A DNA stretch of 64,000 nucleotides from Planctomycetales bacterium (GCA_026400835.1 JAPLOA010000035.1:124001-188000), one strand, 5' to 3'. Positions 26,588 to 36,188 are shown, counted from the stretch's first letter. Program-made: numbers and translations. Notes: generated by a model not told the origin, from the letters alone.

Positions 26588-28386
26588 ATCCAGGCCTGCG
26601 ACAAATATGCTTCGCAGTCGCGATGCTGAACATCGTGTTGATCGGCTGTGGAAACAAGACAACGCCGCAGGAATCAAACAATCAGCAGGCTGTTGTCAAT
26701 CGTACTTTGGCCGAACAGGCGGCCCCCATAAACAAGGGCAGCGAAGGAGCCCTCAAAAAACGGGCTGAAATCTATTTCCATTCGATGCTGAGTGAATCGG
26801 GAATTGACTTTCGGCATGTCAGTGGGAATTCCGGGGAAAAAGCATTTCCGGCAGCCAATGGAAGCGGGCTGGCTACGTTTGACGCGGACATGGATGGACA
26901 TGTCGACTTGTATTTTGGAAACGGAACCCGGTTTCCTGTCGACTCGGAACGCGACTCATCCTTCGATGAATTCTATCGCAACCTTGGCGAGTGGCGATTT
27001 AGCAAGGCAACGGCGTTGGCCGGGTTTCGGAATCCGAATTACACCACCGGAGTTGAATACGGCGATTTCAATGGCGACGGTTTTCCGGATGTTTACACGA
27101 CCAGTGTCGGTCGGAATCAATTGTACCTGAATCTTGGTGATGGAACCTTCGTCGACGTGTCTACATCCAGCCGCACAGATGACCCGCGTTGGGCGACGAG
27201 TGCTGCATTCACCGACATTGATAACGACGGTCTGCTGGACTTATACGTCTGCAATTACGGAAAATGGACCCTTGAAACCAATCAGTATTGCGGCGATAAG
27301 GCTCGTGGTATTCGTATGTTTTGCAGCCCTACGATGGTGCCGTCTGAAGATGACGTCCTCTACAGGAATCAAGGAGATGGAACGTTTGAGGACTACTCAG
27401 AGGCCAGCGGTATTCGCGTTCGTAACGGGCGAGGGCAGGGCGTCATTGCCCTCGAACTGAATGACGACGCAAGGACAGAACTTTATGTGTCGAACGACAT
27501 CAACCCGAACTTCTTGTTTCTGGGCGACGGAAAGGGACACTTTACCGAAGTCGGTGAACTCTCAGGGACGGCTTTTGATCATCAGGGTCAGGCCCAAGCT
27601 GGTATGGGGCTTGCCGCAGGTGATGTCGATCGAAATGGGCACTTCGATTTGTTCGTCACGAACTACCAGAATGAGCATAATGCACTCTACGAAAATCTCG
27701 GCAATGGCATCTTTCTGGAAACAGGGATCACGCGAATACCGGAGGGAAGTCTGCCTTACGTCGGCTGGGGAACCGCACTGGAAGATTTTGATCTGGACGG
27801 ATGGCTGGATTTGATCGTTACAAACGGTCACACCGATGAAAATCTGGCGGCACTGGGCAAAGAAGGTGCCTATTTGCAGCCGCCAGGATTATGGAAGAAC
27901 AGGAACGGGCGATTCAGACTCCTTGAGGATGATCGTGGACCCTATTTCGAGGAACTCCACAATGGCCGTGGCTTGGTCGTTGCGGACCTGGACCATGATG
28001 GTGATTCCGACGTTGTGATCGGGCACCAGGATGATCACCCGGGATTACTTCGAAACGATAGTGTGGACACTCCATCGGGGAAAATGATCTGGTTAAGACT
28101 GGTTGACAGGTCTTGTAATCGCAATGCGATCGGTGCCGTCATAGAGCAACTGCATGTGGATCTTCCCGTCCGGCGAACGATTTCCGGGGGGGGGAGTTAT
28201 GCCTCAGCCTCTGACCGTCGCGTTGCGATTGCGATTGATAAAGCCGCGGCGGCCGCACTGAGGATAACCTGGCCGGATGGTACGTCGTCTTTGATCGACG
28301 GATTGCAGGCCGGGGCAGGTTTTGTTATCGTCAGACCGCCGGAATCCGGCAGCCCTGTGCGTGTTGTCAGGATCAAGGATCCTTGA
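26584..28386 (+). CDS. CRTAC1-like lipoprotein: FG-GAP/VCBS repeats plus ASPIC/UnbV
   Basis: 600 aa. Lipoprotein signal with lipobox LIGC near residue 22. Six calcium-binding FG-GAP loops are visible (DADMDGHVDLYFG, DFNGDGFPDVYTT, DIDNDGLLDLYVC, DVDRNGHFDLFVT, DFDLDGWLDLIVT, DLDHDGDSDVVIG), forming a likely integrin-like beta propeller. The C-terminal ASPIC/UnbV domain (WLRLVDRSCNRNAIGAVIEQ to ALRITWPDGTSSLIDGLQAG) closes it. Such proteins are envelope-exposed; biochemical function is unproven. A run of nine Gs (about 28186-28194) encodes SGGGSY in the ASPIC domain. ATGA coupling to the cytochrome gene. Confidence 0.9.
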   Translation: MNPGLRQICFAVAMLNIVLIGCGNKTTPQESNNQQAVVNRTLAEQAAPINKGSEGALKKRAEIYFHSMLSESGIDFRHVSGNSGEKAFPAANGSGLATFDADMDGHVDLYFGNGTRFPVDSERDSSFDEFYRNLGEWRFSKATALAGFRNPNYTTGVEYGDFNGDGFPDVYTTSVGRNQLYLNLGDGTFVDVSTSSRTDDPRWATSAAFTDIDNDGLLDLYVCNYGKWTLETNQYCGDKARGIRMFCSPTMVPSEDDVLYRNQGDGTFEDYSEASGIRVRNGRGQGVIALELNDDARTELYVSNDINPNFLFLGDGKGHFTEVGELSGTAFDHQGQAQAGMGLAAGDVDRNGHFDLFVTNYQNEHNALYENLGNGIFLETGITRIPEGSLPYVGWGTALEDFDLDGWLDLIVTNGHTDENLAALGKEGAYLQPPGLWKNRNGRFRLLEDDRGPYFEELHNGRGLVVADLDHDGDSDVVIGHQDDHPGLLRNDSVDTPSGKMIWLRLVDRSCNRNAIGAVIEQLHVDLPVRRTISGGGSYASASDRRVAIAIDKAAAAALRITWPDGTSSLIDGLQAGAGFVIVRPPESGSPVRVVRIKDP

Positions 28387-28530
28387 CGGCGGTTATTCCC
28401 ACGACGGTCTGCCGTCAACGAATTCGTGGTCCGTTCGATCTCTTCCCGAAGACCCTGTCCTGATGTCCCCTGCAGCCTCTCATGGCGGCGCCGGGCAATT
28501 GGACCTACGCCAGACCTGGTGCAACTCAGC

Positions 28531-29127
28531 ATGCAAAATCCACCATCGGAAAAACTCTCCACAAATCCTGATGTTGACTCCGCCCCGGTTGTTCGTGCAG
28601 CAACGGGGTTCAGCATCTTTCGAGTCATTCGGACAGTAGTGATCCTTGGTGTTGTCGCTGGAGGCAGTTATGGGATCTGGACCTCGTCGCAAACGCCCCC
28701 CACGCTCGTTCAATTCACAGGAAGAGTGGTCTATGAGGGAAAGCCTGTGACCACTGGAGGCATCGCGACCCTGCGGCTGGATGATCAGTTGGACAGCGCT
28801 ACCAGCGCGCTGGACTCCGAGGGTAAGTTTACTCTGGAAACCAACGGAGAGCCCGGTGCCTATGTGGGGCGTCACAAGGTTGTTATCTCAAGCATGACAC
28901 AAACAATGCCGCCACAACCCCTGATTCCCGGTGTTTATGCGAGCATGGCAACAACTCCCCTCGTGATTGATGTTTCCACCGATCCGAAAAAAAACACACT
29001 CGAAATCGTTTTGGAAGGATCACTTCCGGGCGCGGGATCGACACCGCCGAGGGGTAATGCGATTCCCCCGGCCGCAGCAGATGCTAATTCCGATGAGCCC
29101 GGAATCGCAGCCCCACAGGTGGACTAG
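28531..29127 (+). CDS. Membrane-anchored small beta-domain protein
   Basis: 198 aa from ATG 28531; an upstream in-frame start at 28426 gives an implausible Arg-rich leader. One membrane segment near residues 30-46 (VVILGVVAGGSYGIW). The body (FTGRVVYEGKPVTTGGIATL, SEGKFTLETNG, GAYVGRHKVVISSM) is the carboxypeptidase-regulatory-like sandwich that commonly sits next to DUF1559 genes in planctomycetes. It ends in a Pro/Ala/Gly-rich tail. Function unknown; the envelope location is well supported. Confidence 0.72.
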   Translation: MQNPPSEKLSTNPDVDSAPVVRAATGFSIFRVIRTVVILGVVAGGSYGIWTSSQTPPTLVQFTGRVVYEGKPVTTGGIATLRLDDQLDSATSALDSEGKFTLETNGEPGAYVGRHKVVISSMTQTMPPQPLIPGVYASMATTPLVIDVSTDPKKNTLEIVLEGSLPGAGSTPPRGNAIPPAAADANSDEPGIAAPQVD

Positions 29128-29425
29128 TTATTTGGATTAGTCGGACTTAATCCGTCGGCTGCAGCCACCCAGCATTCTGTCGCTTCATTGCCAACCCCTG
29201 CTGTTTGCATGCAGGGAAACTGGCTTTTGCTTGCAGGAAATGCCGATTAGAGAAAAATCCGGCAAGAGTGGCTGAAGGTATACGCTCAACAGTGATGTTT
29301 CTTTTTTTCTCAACACCATTGATCTTTCTCTGGGCATATATTAACTTTCCTGAACTTAGGACGCGAGCTCCAAAGCGTGCGTTTTTAGGTCTGAAGCTCT
29401 GCTTACCCTTTTTTTGGAGTCATCT

Positions 29426-30451
29426 ATGAAGCGGTCCTGGTTGTCCAGATCTGGTTTCACACTGATCGAGCTCTTGGTTGTGATTGCAATTATTGCAATC
29501 CTGATTGCTCTCTTGCTGCCGGCGGTGCAGCAGGCTCGTGAAGCCGCTCGAAGAACGCAGTGTAAAAACAATTTGAAGAACATTGGGTTGGCGATGCACA
29601 ATTACCACGATGTTCACAATGTGTTCCCTCCAAGCATCGGTTGGGGTCAGCAGACGGGCGATCGTCATGCAGCCTGGTCAGACAAGGTGTTTATGTTGCC
29701 GATGTTGGAGCGAAGCGCTGAGTTTGCGTCATTGAGGTACGATGAGCTTCCCTACACTCACTGGGATCGTGGCAGTAATACCCGACTGAGTGGTCGACTT
29801 CCTGTCTTTAACTGCCCGTCCGATCAGCCAAATCAGAATGGTCCGGATGGAAATTTCTCCTACGCGATTAGTAACGGGACTATGCGTTGGACTAACCCTG
29901 GTGCCTCAGGTCCGTCGAGTGGTTGGGAAGGTCGTCATAACGGGGTTGCATCATATACAGGTTACCCGGGTCACAACGCTCCTGTAGGATTTTCGAACAT
30001 CACCGATGGCACAAGTAACGTCGCGGCATATTCTGAGTTTGCGAAAGAGCCCTTCATTCCTGAGCCTTATGGCCCGAGGGGCAAGCAGTTGAAGACTTGG
30101 GTCGCAGATGCGGGATCCCATACGCAGCTTCGGCAGGCCTGCCTCGCACAGACAGCGTCTGCCGACAACGGTGGTGGCCGTCATTCAATGCGTGGTGCGG
30201 GGTGGTCATGGTCATTCATCGGCCAAGCCTCTACATATGCTCACAACATGAATCCGAATGAGAACAGCTGTTTCTCACACCAGGGAGACTGGTTCGGAAG
30301 CACGCTTAATGCAGCCTCAAGTTATCACGTTGGTGGCGTTCAGGTTGCCTTGGCGGACGGCTCAGTCCGGTTCGTCAGCGACAATGTTGACAACGAAACC
30401 TGGGCTCGACTCGGCAACCGTAACGACGGACAAGTCATCGGCGAGTTCTAG
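29426..30451 (+). CDS. DUF1559 prepilin-like protein
   Basis: 341 aa from ATG 29426, with GGAG 7 bases upstream. The N-terminus is a type IV prepilin/pseudopilin signal (SGFTLIELLVVIAIIAILIA) followed by the planctomycete hallmark LLLPAVQQAREAARRTQCKN and NLKNIGLAMHNYHD. The C-terminal part holds the DUF1559 domain and ends in the H-x9-G signature region (SSYHVGGVQVALADGSVRFV). It is processed at the Gly before FTLIE and likely assembled or anchored in the inner membrane by a pseudopilin machinery encoded elsewhere. A strong terminator follows. Confidence 0.95.
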   Translation: MKRSWLSRSGFTLIELLVVIAIIAILIALLLPAVQQAREAARRTQCKNNLKNIGLAMHNYHDVHNVFPPSIGWGQQTGDRHAAWSDKVFMLPMLERSAEFASLRYDELPYTHWDRGSNTRLSGRLPVFNCPSDQPNQNGPDGNFSYAISNGTMRWTNPGASGPSSGWEGRHNGVASYTGYPGHNAPVGFSNITDGTSNVAAYSEFAKEPFIPEPYGPRGKQLKTWVADAGSHTQLRQACLAQTASADNGGGRHSMRGAGWSWSFIGQASTYAHNMNPNENSCFSHQGDWFGSTLNAASSYHVGGVQVALADGSVRFVSDNVDNETWARLGNRNDGQVIGEF

Positions 30452-30476
30452 TGGTTGGTGAGGAAAGATGGATTCA

Positions 30477-30517
30477 AAAGGTCGAACTTGCTGGAAACAG
30501 CAGTTCGACCTTTTTTT
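30477..30517 (+). terminator. Terminator after the DUF1559 gene
   Basis: Long stem (AAAGGTCGAAC / GTTCGACCTTT with inner GCTG-GAAA-CAGC) followed by seven Ts, 26 bases after the stop. It separates the cluster into two transcripts. Confidence 0.88.
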
Positions 30518-30592
30518 GTTTTGACTGCCGCGAATTCACGGTCTCTGGACTTCAGAGCTTTGCGGCGCAGAAAAGAGGCTCCTAAAAACGGG

Positions 30593-32392
30593 ATGACCCG
30601 ATTGATGAAAACACAGTACACAGGACTTATTGCCATTTGCGTCCTGCTTGGTTGCAACTCAGGTCAGGACATGAAGCCAGATAGTACGTCAGCAAAGAAG
30701 CCTGTAGCCAATGGGGACAAGTCGAAATCGAAGCCATCACCGCAGGTGATTAAGGAGAAATCTGCTGCTTCTGTTCAACCGCAGTTCGTCAATGTGGCGG
30801 CAACAATGGAACTTGAATTTGAGTATTTTGAGGATCGGGTCCCGGGCCGTTTTTTTCTGCCGGAGGTCATGGGAGGTGGCGTTGGCTGGGGAGATTTTGA
30901 TCGAGACGGCTGGACCGATCTTTATCTCATGAATGGTGCCGTGCTTGATCCGTCAGTGCGAGCGGTTGGAGAGAGCGAGCATCGAAATGTGTTGTTTCGA
31001 AACATCCGCGGTGGCCGAATGACAAACGTCGGATTAACGGCAAATGCAGCGGACAGCGGTTATGGACAGGGATGCGCGATTGGCGACTTCGACGCCGATG
31101 GTTTTTGTGACGTCTATCTGTGCAACTACGGTCGCAACGCACTACTGTCGAACAACGGAGACGGGACGTTCGAGCACTCCAGCGGCATTGAGGAGGAAAA
31201 CGACGGGCAATGGAGTTCCAGTGCGGTCTGGGTTGATCTGAACGCAGATGGAAATCTGGATCTCTACTGTGTGAACTACATGGATTGCACTCTGCAAAAC
31301 AGCAGAGTCTGTCAGTATGGAGAGAGTTCGGGTTATTGCGGACCGGGAAATTACGAGGGTGTTGCAGATGTTGTCCTGCTCAATACAGGCGATGGCCAGT
31401 TTCGCGACGCAACCATTGAACTGGGGTTTGGCGACCTTCAGGGAAAAGGGCTGGCGGTCGCGGTCAGTGATTTTGATAAAGACTTCTATCCGGATATCTA
31501 TGTCGCCAACGATATGGAGGCCAACAACCTCTTTGTTCGTACCGTGAGCAAAGCCCCGGACAACGGTACGGGTTCGATACACTATCGTGACGTGGCGCCG
31601 GAGTCCGGGTGCGCTGTGAGCGGAGAAGGTCTCAACGAGGCCAGCATGGGGATCGCCTGTGCGGACTTTGATGGCGATGGGTTAGTCGATCTCTATTTGA
31701 CACACTATTACCAGATGAAAAACACGCTCTACCGTAACCTTGGGGGGGGGCAGTTCGAAGATGACAGTTTTCGAACTGGCGTTGCAGTGACCAGTTTTCC
31801 GTTTCTTGGATTTGGTGTAGTCTCATTGGACGTTAATCAGGATCGATATCCTGATTTATTTGTTGCCAACGGCCATGTACTTGGCCCAACGATTGACCCA
31901 AATGCAATGACTCCACAGTTACTGCTGAACGACGGTCGGGGCAATTTTATGGATCATTCGAAGACAGCTGGCGCATATTTTGAAGATGTTTGGCTGGGAC
32001 GTGGAGCCGCGGGGGCTGATTTTGATAATGATGGAGATCTTGATATCTGCGTTTCCCATATTGACCGACCCGTTGCTTTGCTGCGGAACGACACCACCAC
32101 AGGAAAGAACTTTATTACGGTACAACTCGCCTGTCGGAATCGCACGCCGTGCCACTGTGCGAGGGTGACAATGACAGATGGAGACCATCACGTAATGCAG
32201 GTCTTTGGAGCGGGCGGAAGCTACCTGTCGTCGTCCGATGATCGTCTGCACTTCGCAGTCCAGGACAGCTCTTCAGTAGTCAGACTGCTTGTGGAATGGC
32301 CCTCGGGACAATCTGAACTCTATGACGCACTGCCGGTCAACCGCGGCTGGCAAATCACAGAACGCCGCTCGCCATCTGAGAGCGTAAAATGA
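30593..32392 (+). CDS. Second CRTAC1-like lipoprotein (FG-GAP/ASPIC)
   Basis: 599 aa from ATG 30593 (AGAGG 14 bases upstream); ATG 30605 is an alternative. Lipobox LLGC. Seven FG-GAP loops are readable (DFDRDGWTDLYLM, DFDADGFCDVYLC, DLNADGNLDLYCV, DFDKDFYPDIYVA, DFDGDGLVDLYLT, DVNQDRYPDLFVA, DFDNDGDLDICVS), and a C-terminal ASPIC/UnbV domain ends VRLLVEWPSGQSELYDALPV. It is a paralogue of the protein at 26584-28386. A nine-G run at 31742-31750 encodes LGGGQF. Its stop overlaps the next gene start (ATGA). The open frame upstream of 30593 crosses the terminator and is not coding. Confidence 0.9.
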   Translation: MTRLMKTQYTGLIAICVLLGCNSGQDMKPDSTSAKKPVANGDKSKSKPSPQVIKEKSAASVQPQFVNVAATMELEFEYFEDRVPGRFFLPEVMGGGVGWGDFDRDGWTDLYLMNGAVLDPSVRAVGESEHRNVLFRNIRGGRMTNVGLTANAADSGYGQGCAIGDFDADGFCDVYLCNYGRNALLSNNGDGTFEHSSGIEEENDGQWSSSAVWVDLNADGNLDLYCVNYMDCTLQNSRVCQYGESSGYCGPGNYEGVADVVLLNTGDGQFRDATIELGFGDLQGKGLAVAVSDFDKDFYPDIYVANDMEANNLFVRTVSKAPDNGTGSIHYRDVAPESGCAVSGEGLNEASMGIACADFDGDGLVDLYLTHYYQMKNTLYRNLGGGQFEDDSFRTGVAVTSFPFLGFGVVSLDVNQDRYPDLFVANGHVLGPTIDPNAMTPQLLLNDGRGNFMDHSKTAGAYFEDVWLGRGAAGADFDNDGDLDICVSHIDRPVALLRNDTTTGKNFITVQLACRNRTPCHCARVTMTDGDHHVMQVFGAGGSYLSSSDDRLHFAVQDSSSVVRLLVEWPSGQSELYDALPVNRGWQITERRSPSESVK

Positions 32393-33687
32393 GCGACGAT
32401 CTGAGGATTACTTTGAAATCAACGGACCATCCACCACGTCCTCGACGGCTCCTCGCCGGCATTGCATTGCTTGTCTTAACGGGGCTCTTTGTTTGGTTGG
32501 GCGTTTCCTATTATAACGCAAGCCAATCGCTGCAACGTGGAAAACGTTTTCTTCGGCAAATGCGCAATGTCGAAGCGGAAGCCGAGTTTCAGCGGTTTAT
32601 TCGATGGCATCATTCTCACGCGGAAGCTCGCCTTTTGCTGGCTGAGGCTATTGTGAAAGGGGATCGTCGGCAACCTCAGGACGCTGCGGAGATTGCCATG
32701 GACCTGCTTCAGGGAATCCCTGACTCTTCACCGCTCGCGGCCGAGGCGAGGATGCGACAGGGCCGACTTGCGTTGTTCATTCTGCAAAGGCCGGCCATTG
32801 CAGAAGAACTGTTACTGAAGTCTGTCCGCTTGAATGCTCAACTGCTCGACTCCCACTTTCTGCTGTGGAAACTGTTCGATTTAACGGAACGCTTTCAGCA
32901 TGCTGAGGAACATTTTTGGAACGTCTACCGATTGACTGAGGAATCTGCGAAAGCTGAACGCCTCCGTGAATGGTACACGAGCCAATTCAGCCCAGGAGCC
33001 GCAACGGCTGAACTGGACAGAAGAATGGGGTTTCTTCAGGCGGGCGAAATGGCAAATGATTTCGCCTCCCGAAACCGACTTTCCGCATTCATGAAAAATG
33101 AAAGCGATTCGGCTGTCGTCGTAGCGGCAAATGCAAGGGCGTTGCTGGATAGCCGAGAACGCGACGCGGCTGTTGAACTTCTGCTGGGGGTTAAGAACAT
33201 CGAATCGGCGATTCAGAATCATTTTTTTCTGTTTACATTGATCGAAGCAATGATTGAGCTGGGGAGACTGGAAGAGGCGAAATCGTTTTTTGCAAAATGG
33301 AGGACATCCAGGGATGAACACATTTTCTGGCGAACTGCCGGGCGGATTGCGGAGATCGCTGAAAGGAACGACAAAGCCGCTGTCGAAGCCTATGACCAAG
33401 CCCTCAAAATATGGCCCGGTCCGGCAGAGTGGACCTTGATGCACCGCCGTGCTCAATGTTTAGCTCGTCTGGGTGATCGGGAAGAAGCGGAAAAGGGCCG
33501 TCAGGAATCCAAACGCATCGAGCAGTTAATGGAAACTGAAATTCATAACAAGCTGCGGCTCGCTCTGGTTGATCTTAAGGATCCGGGCACCCTGAAGTTG
33601 ATGGTTGAATTCTACCGTAGTCTGAATCGGGCACGAGAATCAACCTGTTGGCAAACCGAACTTGAACGATTGTTGTCTGCACGTTGA
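32389..33687 (+). CDS. Membrane-anchored TPR protein
   Basis: 432 aa. A membrane segment at about residues 25-44 (LLAGIALLVLTGLFVWLGVSYY) anchors a periplasmic helical-repeat body (RQMRNVEAEAEFQRFIRWHH, HAEARLLLAEAIVK, PAIAEELLLKSVRLNAQLLD, WTLMHRRAQCLARLGDREEA). It is coupled to the CRTAC1-like lipoprotein by ATGA overlap, mirroring the association of TPR, cytochrome and CRTAC1 in the first half of the cluster. Confidence 0.82.
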   Translation: MSDDLRITLKSTDHPPRPRRLLAGIALLVLTGLFVWLGVSYYNASQSLQRGKRFLRQMRNVEAEAEFQRFIRWHHSHAEARLLLAEAIVKGDRRQPQDAAEIAMDLLQGIPDSSPLAAEARMRQGRLALFILQRPAIAEELLLKSVRLNAQLLDSHFLLWKLFDLTERFQHAEEHFWNVYRLTEESAKAERLREWYTSQFSPGAATAELDRRMGFLQAGEMANDFASRNRLSAFMKNESDSAVVVAANARALLDSRERDAAVELLLGVKNIESAIQNHFFLFTLIEAMIELGRLEEAKSFFAKWRTSRDEHIFWRTAGRIAEIAERNDKAAVEAYDQALKIWPGPAEWTLMHRRAQCLARLGDREEAEKGRQESKRIEQLMETEIHNKLRLALVDLKDPGTLKLMVEFYRSLNRARESTCWQTELERLLSAR

Positions 33688-33857
33688 AAGTTATACTGCG
33701 GTACCGAGCTTTTCCATCCTGTCCCATTGCTCTGATTAAGAACAATAGCATTGTGTTTAGGAGCGAGGCCATAAGGGGCGGTTTGCTGAGACTCGCATTC
33801 AGTTTTTCGTGACGTGTTAACTGATTTTTTTGACAAAGTCTGAATGGGATGCTTGAT

Positions 33858-34055
33858 ATGAAATCATCTTTCGTTGGATTAGCAGTTCTGTGTCTTTGCT
33901 TTTCCGCTGGATGTGGCGGGGCAGTTGATGAAATCCCACCAGGAGGGGGAGGCCCGTCCCCACAATCACCGGAGGAAATCAAGAAGCAAATGGACGAGAG
34001 CATGAAGAAGAGTGGCGGGAAGTACAAAGGGTCCTTGCCTGGTGAAACAAAGTAA
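33858..34055 (+). CDS. Small lipoprotein
   Basis: 65 aa from ATG 33858 (an in-frame ATG at 33849 is possible). Signal peptide with lipobox SAGC (FVGLAVLCLCFSAGCGG), then a Gly/Pro-rich linker and a charged tail (PEEIKKQMDESMKKSGGKYK). Short planctomycete lipoproteins of this style are common and lack assigned functions. A hairpin (arms 34133-34140 and 34158-34165) without a T-run lies downstream. Confidence 0.7.
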   Translation: MKSSFVGLAVLCLCFSAGCGGAVDEIPPGGGGPSPQSPEEIKKQMDESMKKSGGKYKGSLPGETK

Positions 34056-34229
34056 AGGGCTCAGTATCATTCGGAATAGAAGTCCCGATCGAGTCCCTGC
34101 TCAACATGGCGTTGATCCGCTGGCGTAAGTTCGAGGGCTGGAGTTTTCCACAAACTTCAGCCCTCCTGACGCGTTTATGGCGATCCTGATGTAGAGATCG
34201 CCTGGACACAGAATCGCCGTAAACGGTTA

Positions 34230-35288
34230 TCAGTTCGCCTTGATCAACTGCAATCGCATCAAGGTTCTGAACACTCGGACGACGTCCGAGAGCGAGACCG
34301 TGCCCAACAACTGTTTCTCGTCCTGCACAACGACCACATCCCGTTCTGTTTCAATCAAACGGCTAAGCGTTTCAGAGAGTCGAGAGGTCGGCGAAACCGT
34401 AATCAGCCGGCTCTTCGCAATGCTTGTAATCGGCTCCGACAGAGTTGCCTCCTGACCACTGGCCAGCAGATCAACCATCGCCGGCAGTGCACACTTATGA
34501 TCCAGCAGCGAGGGACGAGCCGGAGGCTGCAGAGCGAACAGGATATCATTCTGGCTGACGACTCCCACGATCTGGTTGTTGTCATCCTGTACCAACAGGA
34601 ATCGGACACGATTATCACGCATCATTGTGATCGCTGTGGCCACGGGTTCGCGGCTGGCAATCGCGACCGGAGTACTCATGACATCCCGAGCTGTTTGAGC
34701 ACCGCGGCAGAAGATCTCATCGAGCGATAACTCGCTGTCCAGATCCACCAGGCGTAGTCGCTGCAGTGGCTGCAATTGCTGGAAGACGCTGTAGTAGAGC
34801 AGCATCGCCCGAGCAAAGCTGCCCGGCGTGATCATCCCTTTGAGCTGATGCGGATCGTCATAGATTAAGATCTGCTCACAATCCTGTCGCACCAGAATCT
34901 CGAGGGCTTCCAGGAGTGTCGCCGAAGGACTCAGGCTGGGTGACTGACGCGAAACCAGATCGCAGACATTAGTTGTCAAAATGCTGCGGTCGCGATCGCT
35001 TTCTTTGAGTGTGTTCAAGTAGCGCGGCAGGCAGCGAAGAATTGTGGAGTGTTTCAGCAGTCCGATCAGGTCGCCTTTCGCGGAGTCGATCACGGCCAGC
35101 GAAGTCAGCGACGAGGGATCTTTGCGGCCGACGATGTCACCCAGGCTGACCTCGGAACTGACCACGGGAACCTGGGTCGTCATCAGTTCGGTGACAGATT
35201 TCAGCCGGGCAAAGAAGCCAAATTCATTGCGAGCCAGCTGATTGAAGAGATCAACAACGCTTTGAATCATGCGCGCACCAATTCTCAT
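34230..35288 (-). CDS. CBS-domain protein, four tandem CBS motifs
   Basis: 352 aa, no membrane segment or signal. Two Bateman modules can be traced: CBS motifs at about residues 32-95 (MTTQVPVVSSEVSLGDIVGR), 105-165 (VCDLVSRQSPSLSPSATLLE), 200-260 (TARDVMSTPVAIASREPVAT to GVVSQNDILFAL) and 285-345 (SRLITVSPTSRLSETLSRLI to LLGTVSLSDVVRVF). Such modules bind adenine nucleotides and act as energy or ligand sensors. There is no linked enzyme domain, so the partner is unknown. Start 35288 (35270 possible). Divergent from the His-rich lipoprotein gene. Confidence 0.85.
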   Translation of the reverse strand: MRIGARMIQSVVDLFNQLARNEFGFFARLKSVTELMTTQVPVVSSEVSLGDIVGRKDPSSLTSLAVIDSAKGDLIGLLKHSTILRCLPRYLNTLKESDRDRSILTTNVCDLVSRQSPSLSPSATLLEALEILVRQDCEQILIYDDPHQLKGMITPGSFARAMLLYYSVFQQLQPLQRLRLVDLDSELSLDEIFCRGAQTARDVMSTPVAIASREPVATAITMMRDNRVRFLLVQDDNNQIVGVVSQNDILFALQPPARPSLLDHKCALPAMVDLLASGQEATLSEPITSIAKSRLITVSPTSRLSETLSRLIETERDVVVVQDEKQLLGTVSLSDVVRVFRTLMRLQLIKAN

Positions 35289-35489
35289 GGAAAACAGTGA
35301 ATTCGACTCAAGTTATCGCAGTCGCCGCCCGGGACTTGCGGATGTTTGCTGTCAATTCGGTCCGATCAGGGTAAAATCCCGCAGCTCGCTCCATCAAGAA
35401 CCTTGGCGCGTACGTAATTCCGGGGTACCAGTTTTCCCCTGATACGGTGCTGGTTTTTCTATTCAATGTCTTTTTCGGAACCCAGTGAA

Positions 35490-36188
35490 ATGCGATTTCC
35501 AACGACTCTTTCCGGACTTGCCCTGGCCGCGTTTTTCGCTGCGGGATGTGATGAGGGCAGTTACCAGGACTACAGCAAGGCTCCTTTGAGCGAAGGTCAC
35601 GATCACGGACATGACCATGGTCATGATCACGGGCACGATCATGGCGGTCATGCCGGAAAGTACGGCGGGCATGTGCTTGAACTGGATGATACTCACGGTC
35701 ACCATGCCGAGATGCTGTTTGACAACGCAACTCGCGACATCACACTTTACTTCTATGGCAGCGAAATCGGCGTCGGTAAGCCGGCGACAGGTCTGGCGTT
35801 CGAAATCGAAAAGGATGGAGCCGAAGTCATTCTGGAAGCCAAGGCCTCCCCGCTCGAAGGCGAAACCGAAGCCACAGCGTCACGATTCGTGGTTGCAGGC
35901 AGCCAGCTCCCTGAAGCGATCAAATCTGAAGAGCAACTGGACGGACATTTTCACGTCACGATTGACGGAAAAGAACTCGTCGGCGAATTCCATGCTCATA
36001 GCCATGATGAGCATGCTCATGGTGAGGGCGAAGCCAAGGCGGAACAGAAGGACAATGATCACAAGCCGGCCGAAGAAAAGTCAGAGGCCCCTGCCGCGGA
36101 TGCTCCGAAGGCCGAAGCGGCTCCCGCTGCAGACGCCCCGGCCGTAGAGGCACCTAAACCAGCTGCCGATGCTCCAAAGGCTGAGTAG
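35490..36188 (+). CDS. His-rich putative metal-binding lipoprotein
   Basis: 232 aa from ATG 35490. Lipobox FAAGC near residue 19. A striking HDHG tandem (four copies, about residues 36-52) is followed by GHAGKYGGHVLELDDTHGHH, a short conserved-looking domain (ITLYFYGSEIGVGKPATGLA), a second His cluster (HAHSHDEHAHGEGE) and a Pro/Ala/Glu/Lys tail with repeated APAADAPKAEA units. It is probably an outer-facing lipoprotein binding zinc, nickel or copper through the His tracts. No metal transporter is adjacent. Confidence 0.8.
   Translation: MRFPTTLSGLALAAFFAAGCDEGSYQDYSKAPLSEGHDHGHDHGHDHGHDHGGHAGKYGGHVLELDDTHGHHAEMLFDNATRDITLYFYGSEIGVGKPATGLAFEIEKDGAEVILEAKASPLEGETEATASRFVVAGSQLPEAIKSEEQLDGHFHVTIDGKELVGEFHAHSHDEHAHGEGEAKAEQKDNDHKPAEEKSEAPAADAPKAEAAPAADAPAVEAPKPAADAPKAE

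Noticed and set aside
30455-30592. N-terminal extension of the second CRTAC1-like protein
   Set aside because: The frame runs through a strong terminator hairpin and lacks a signal peptide; the lipoprotein signal begins at 30593/30605.
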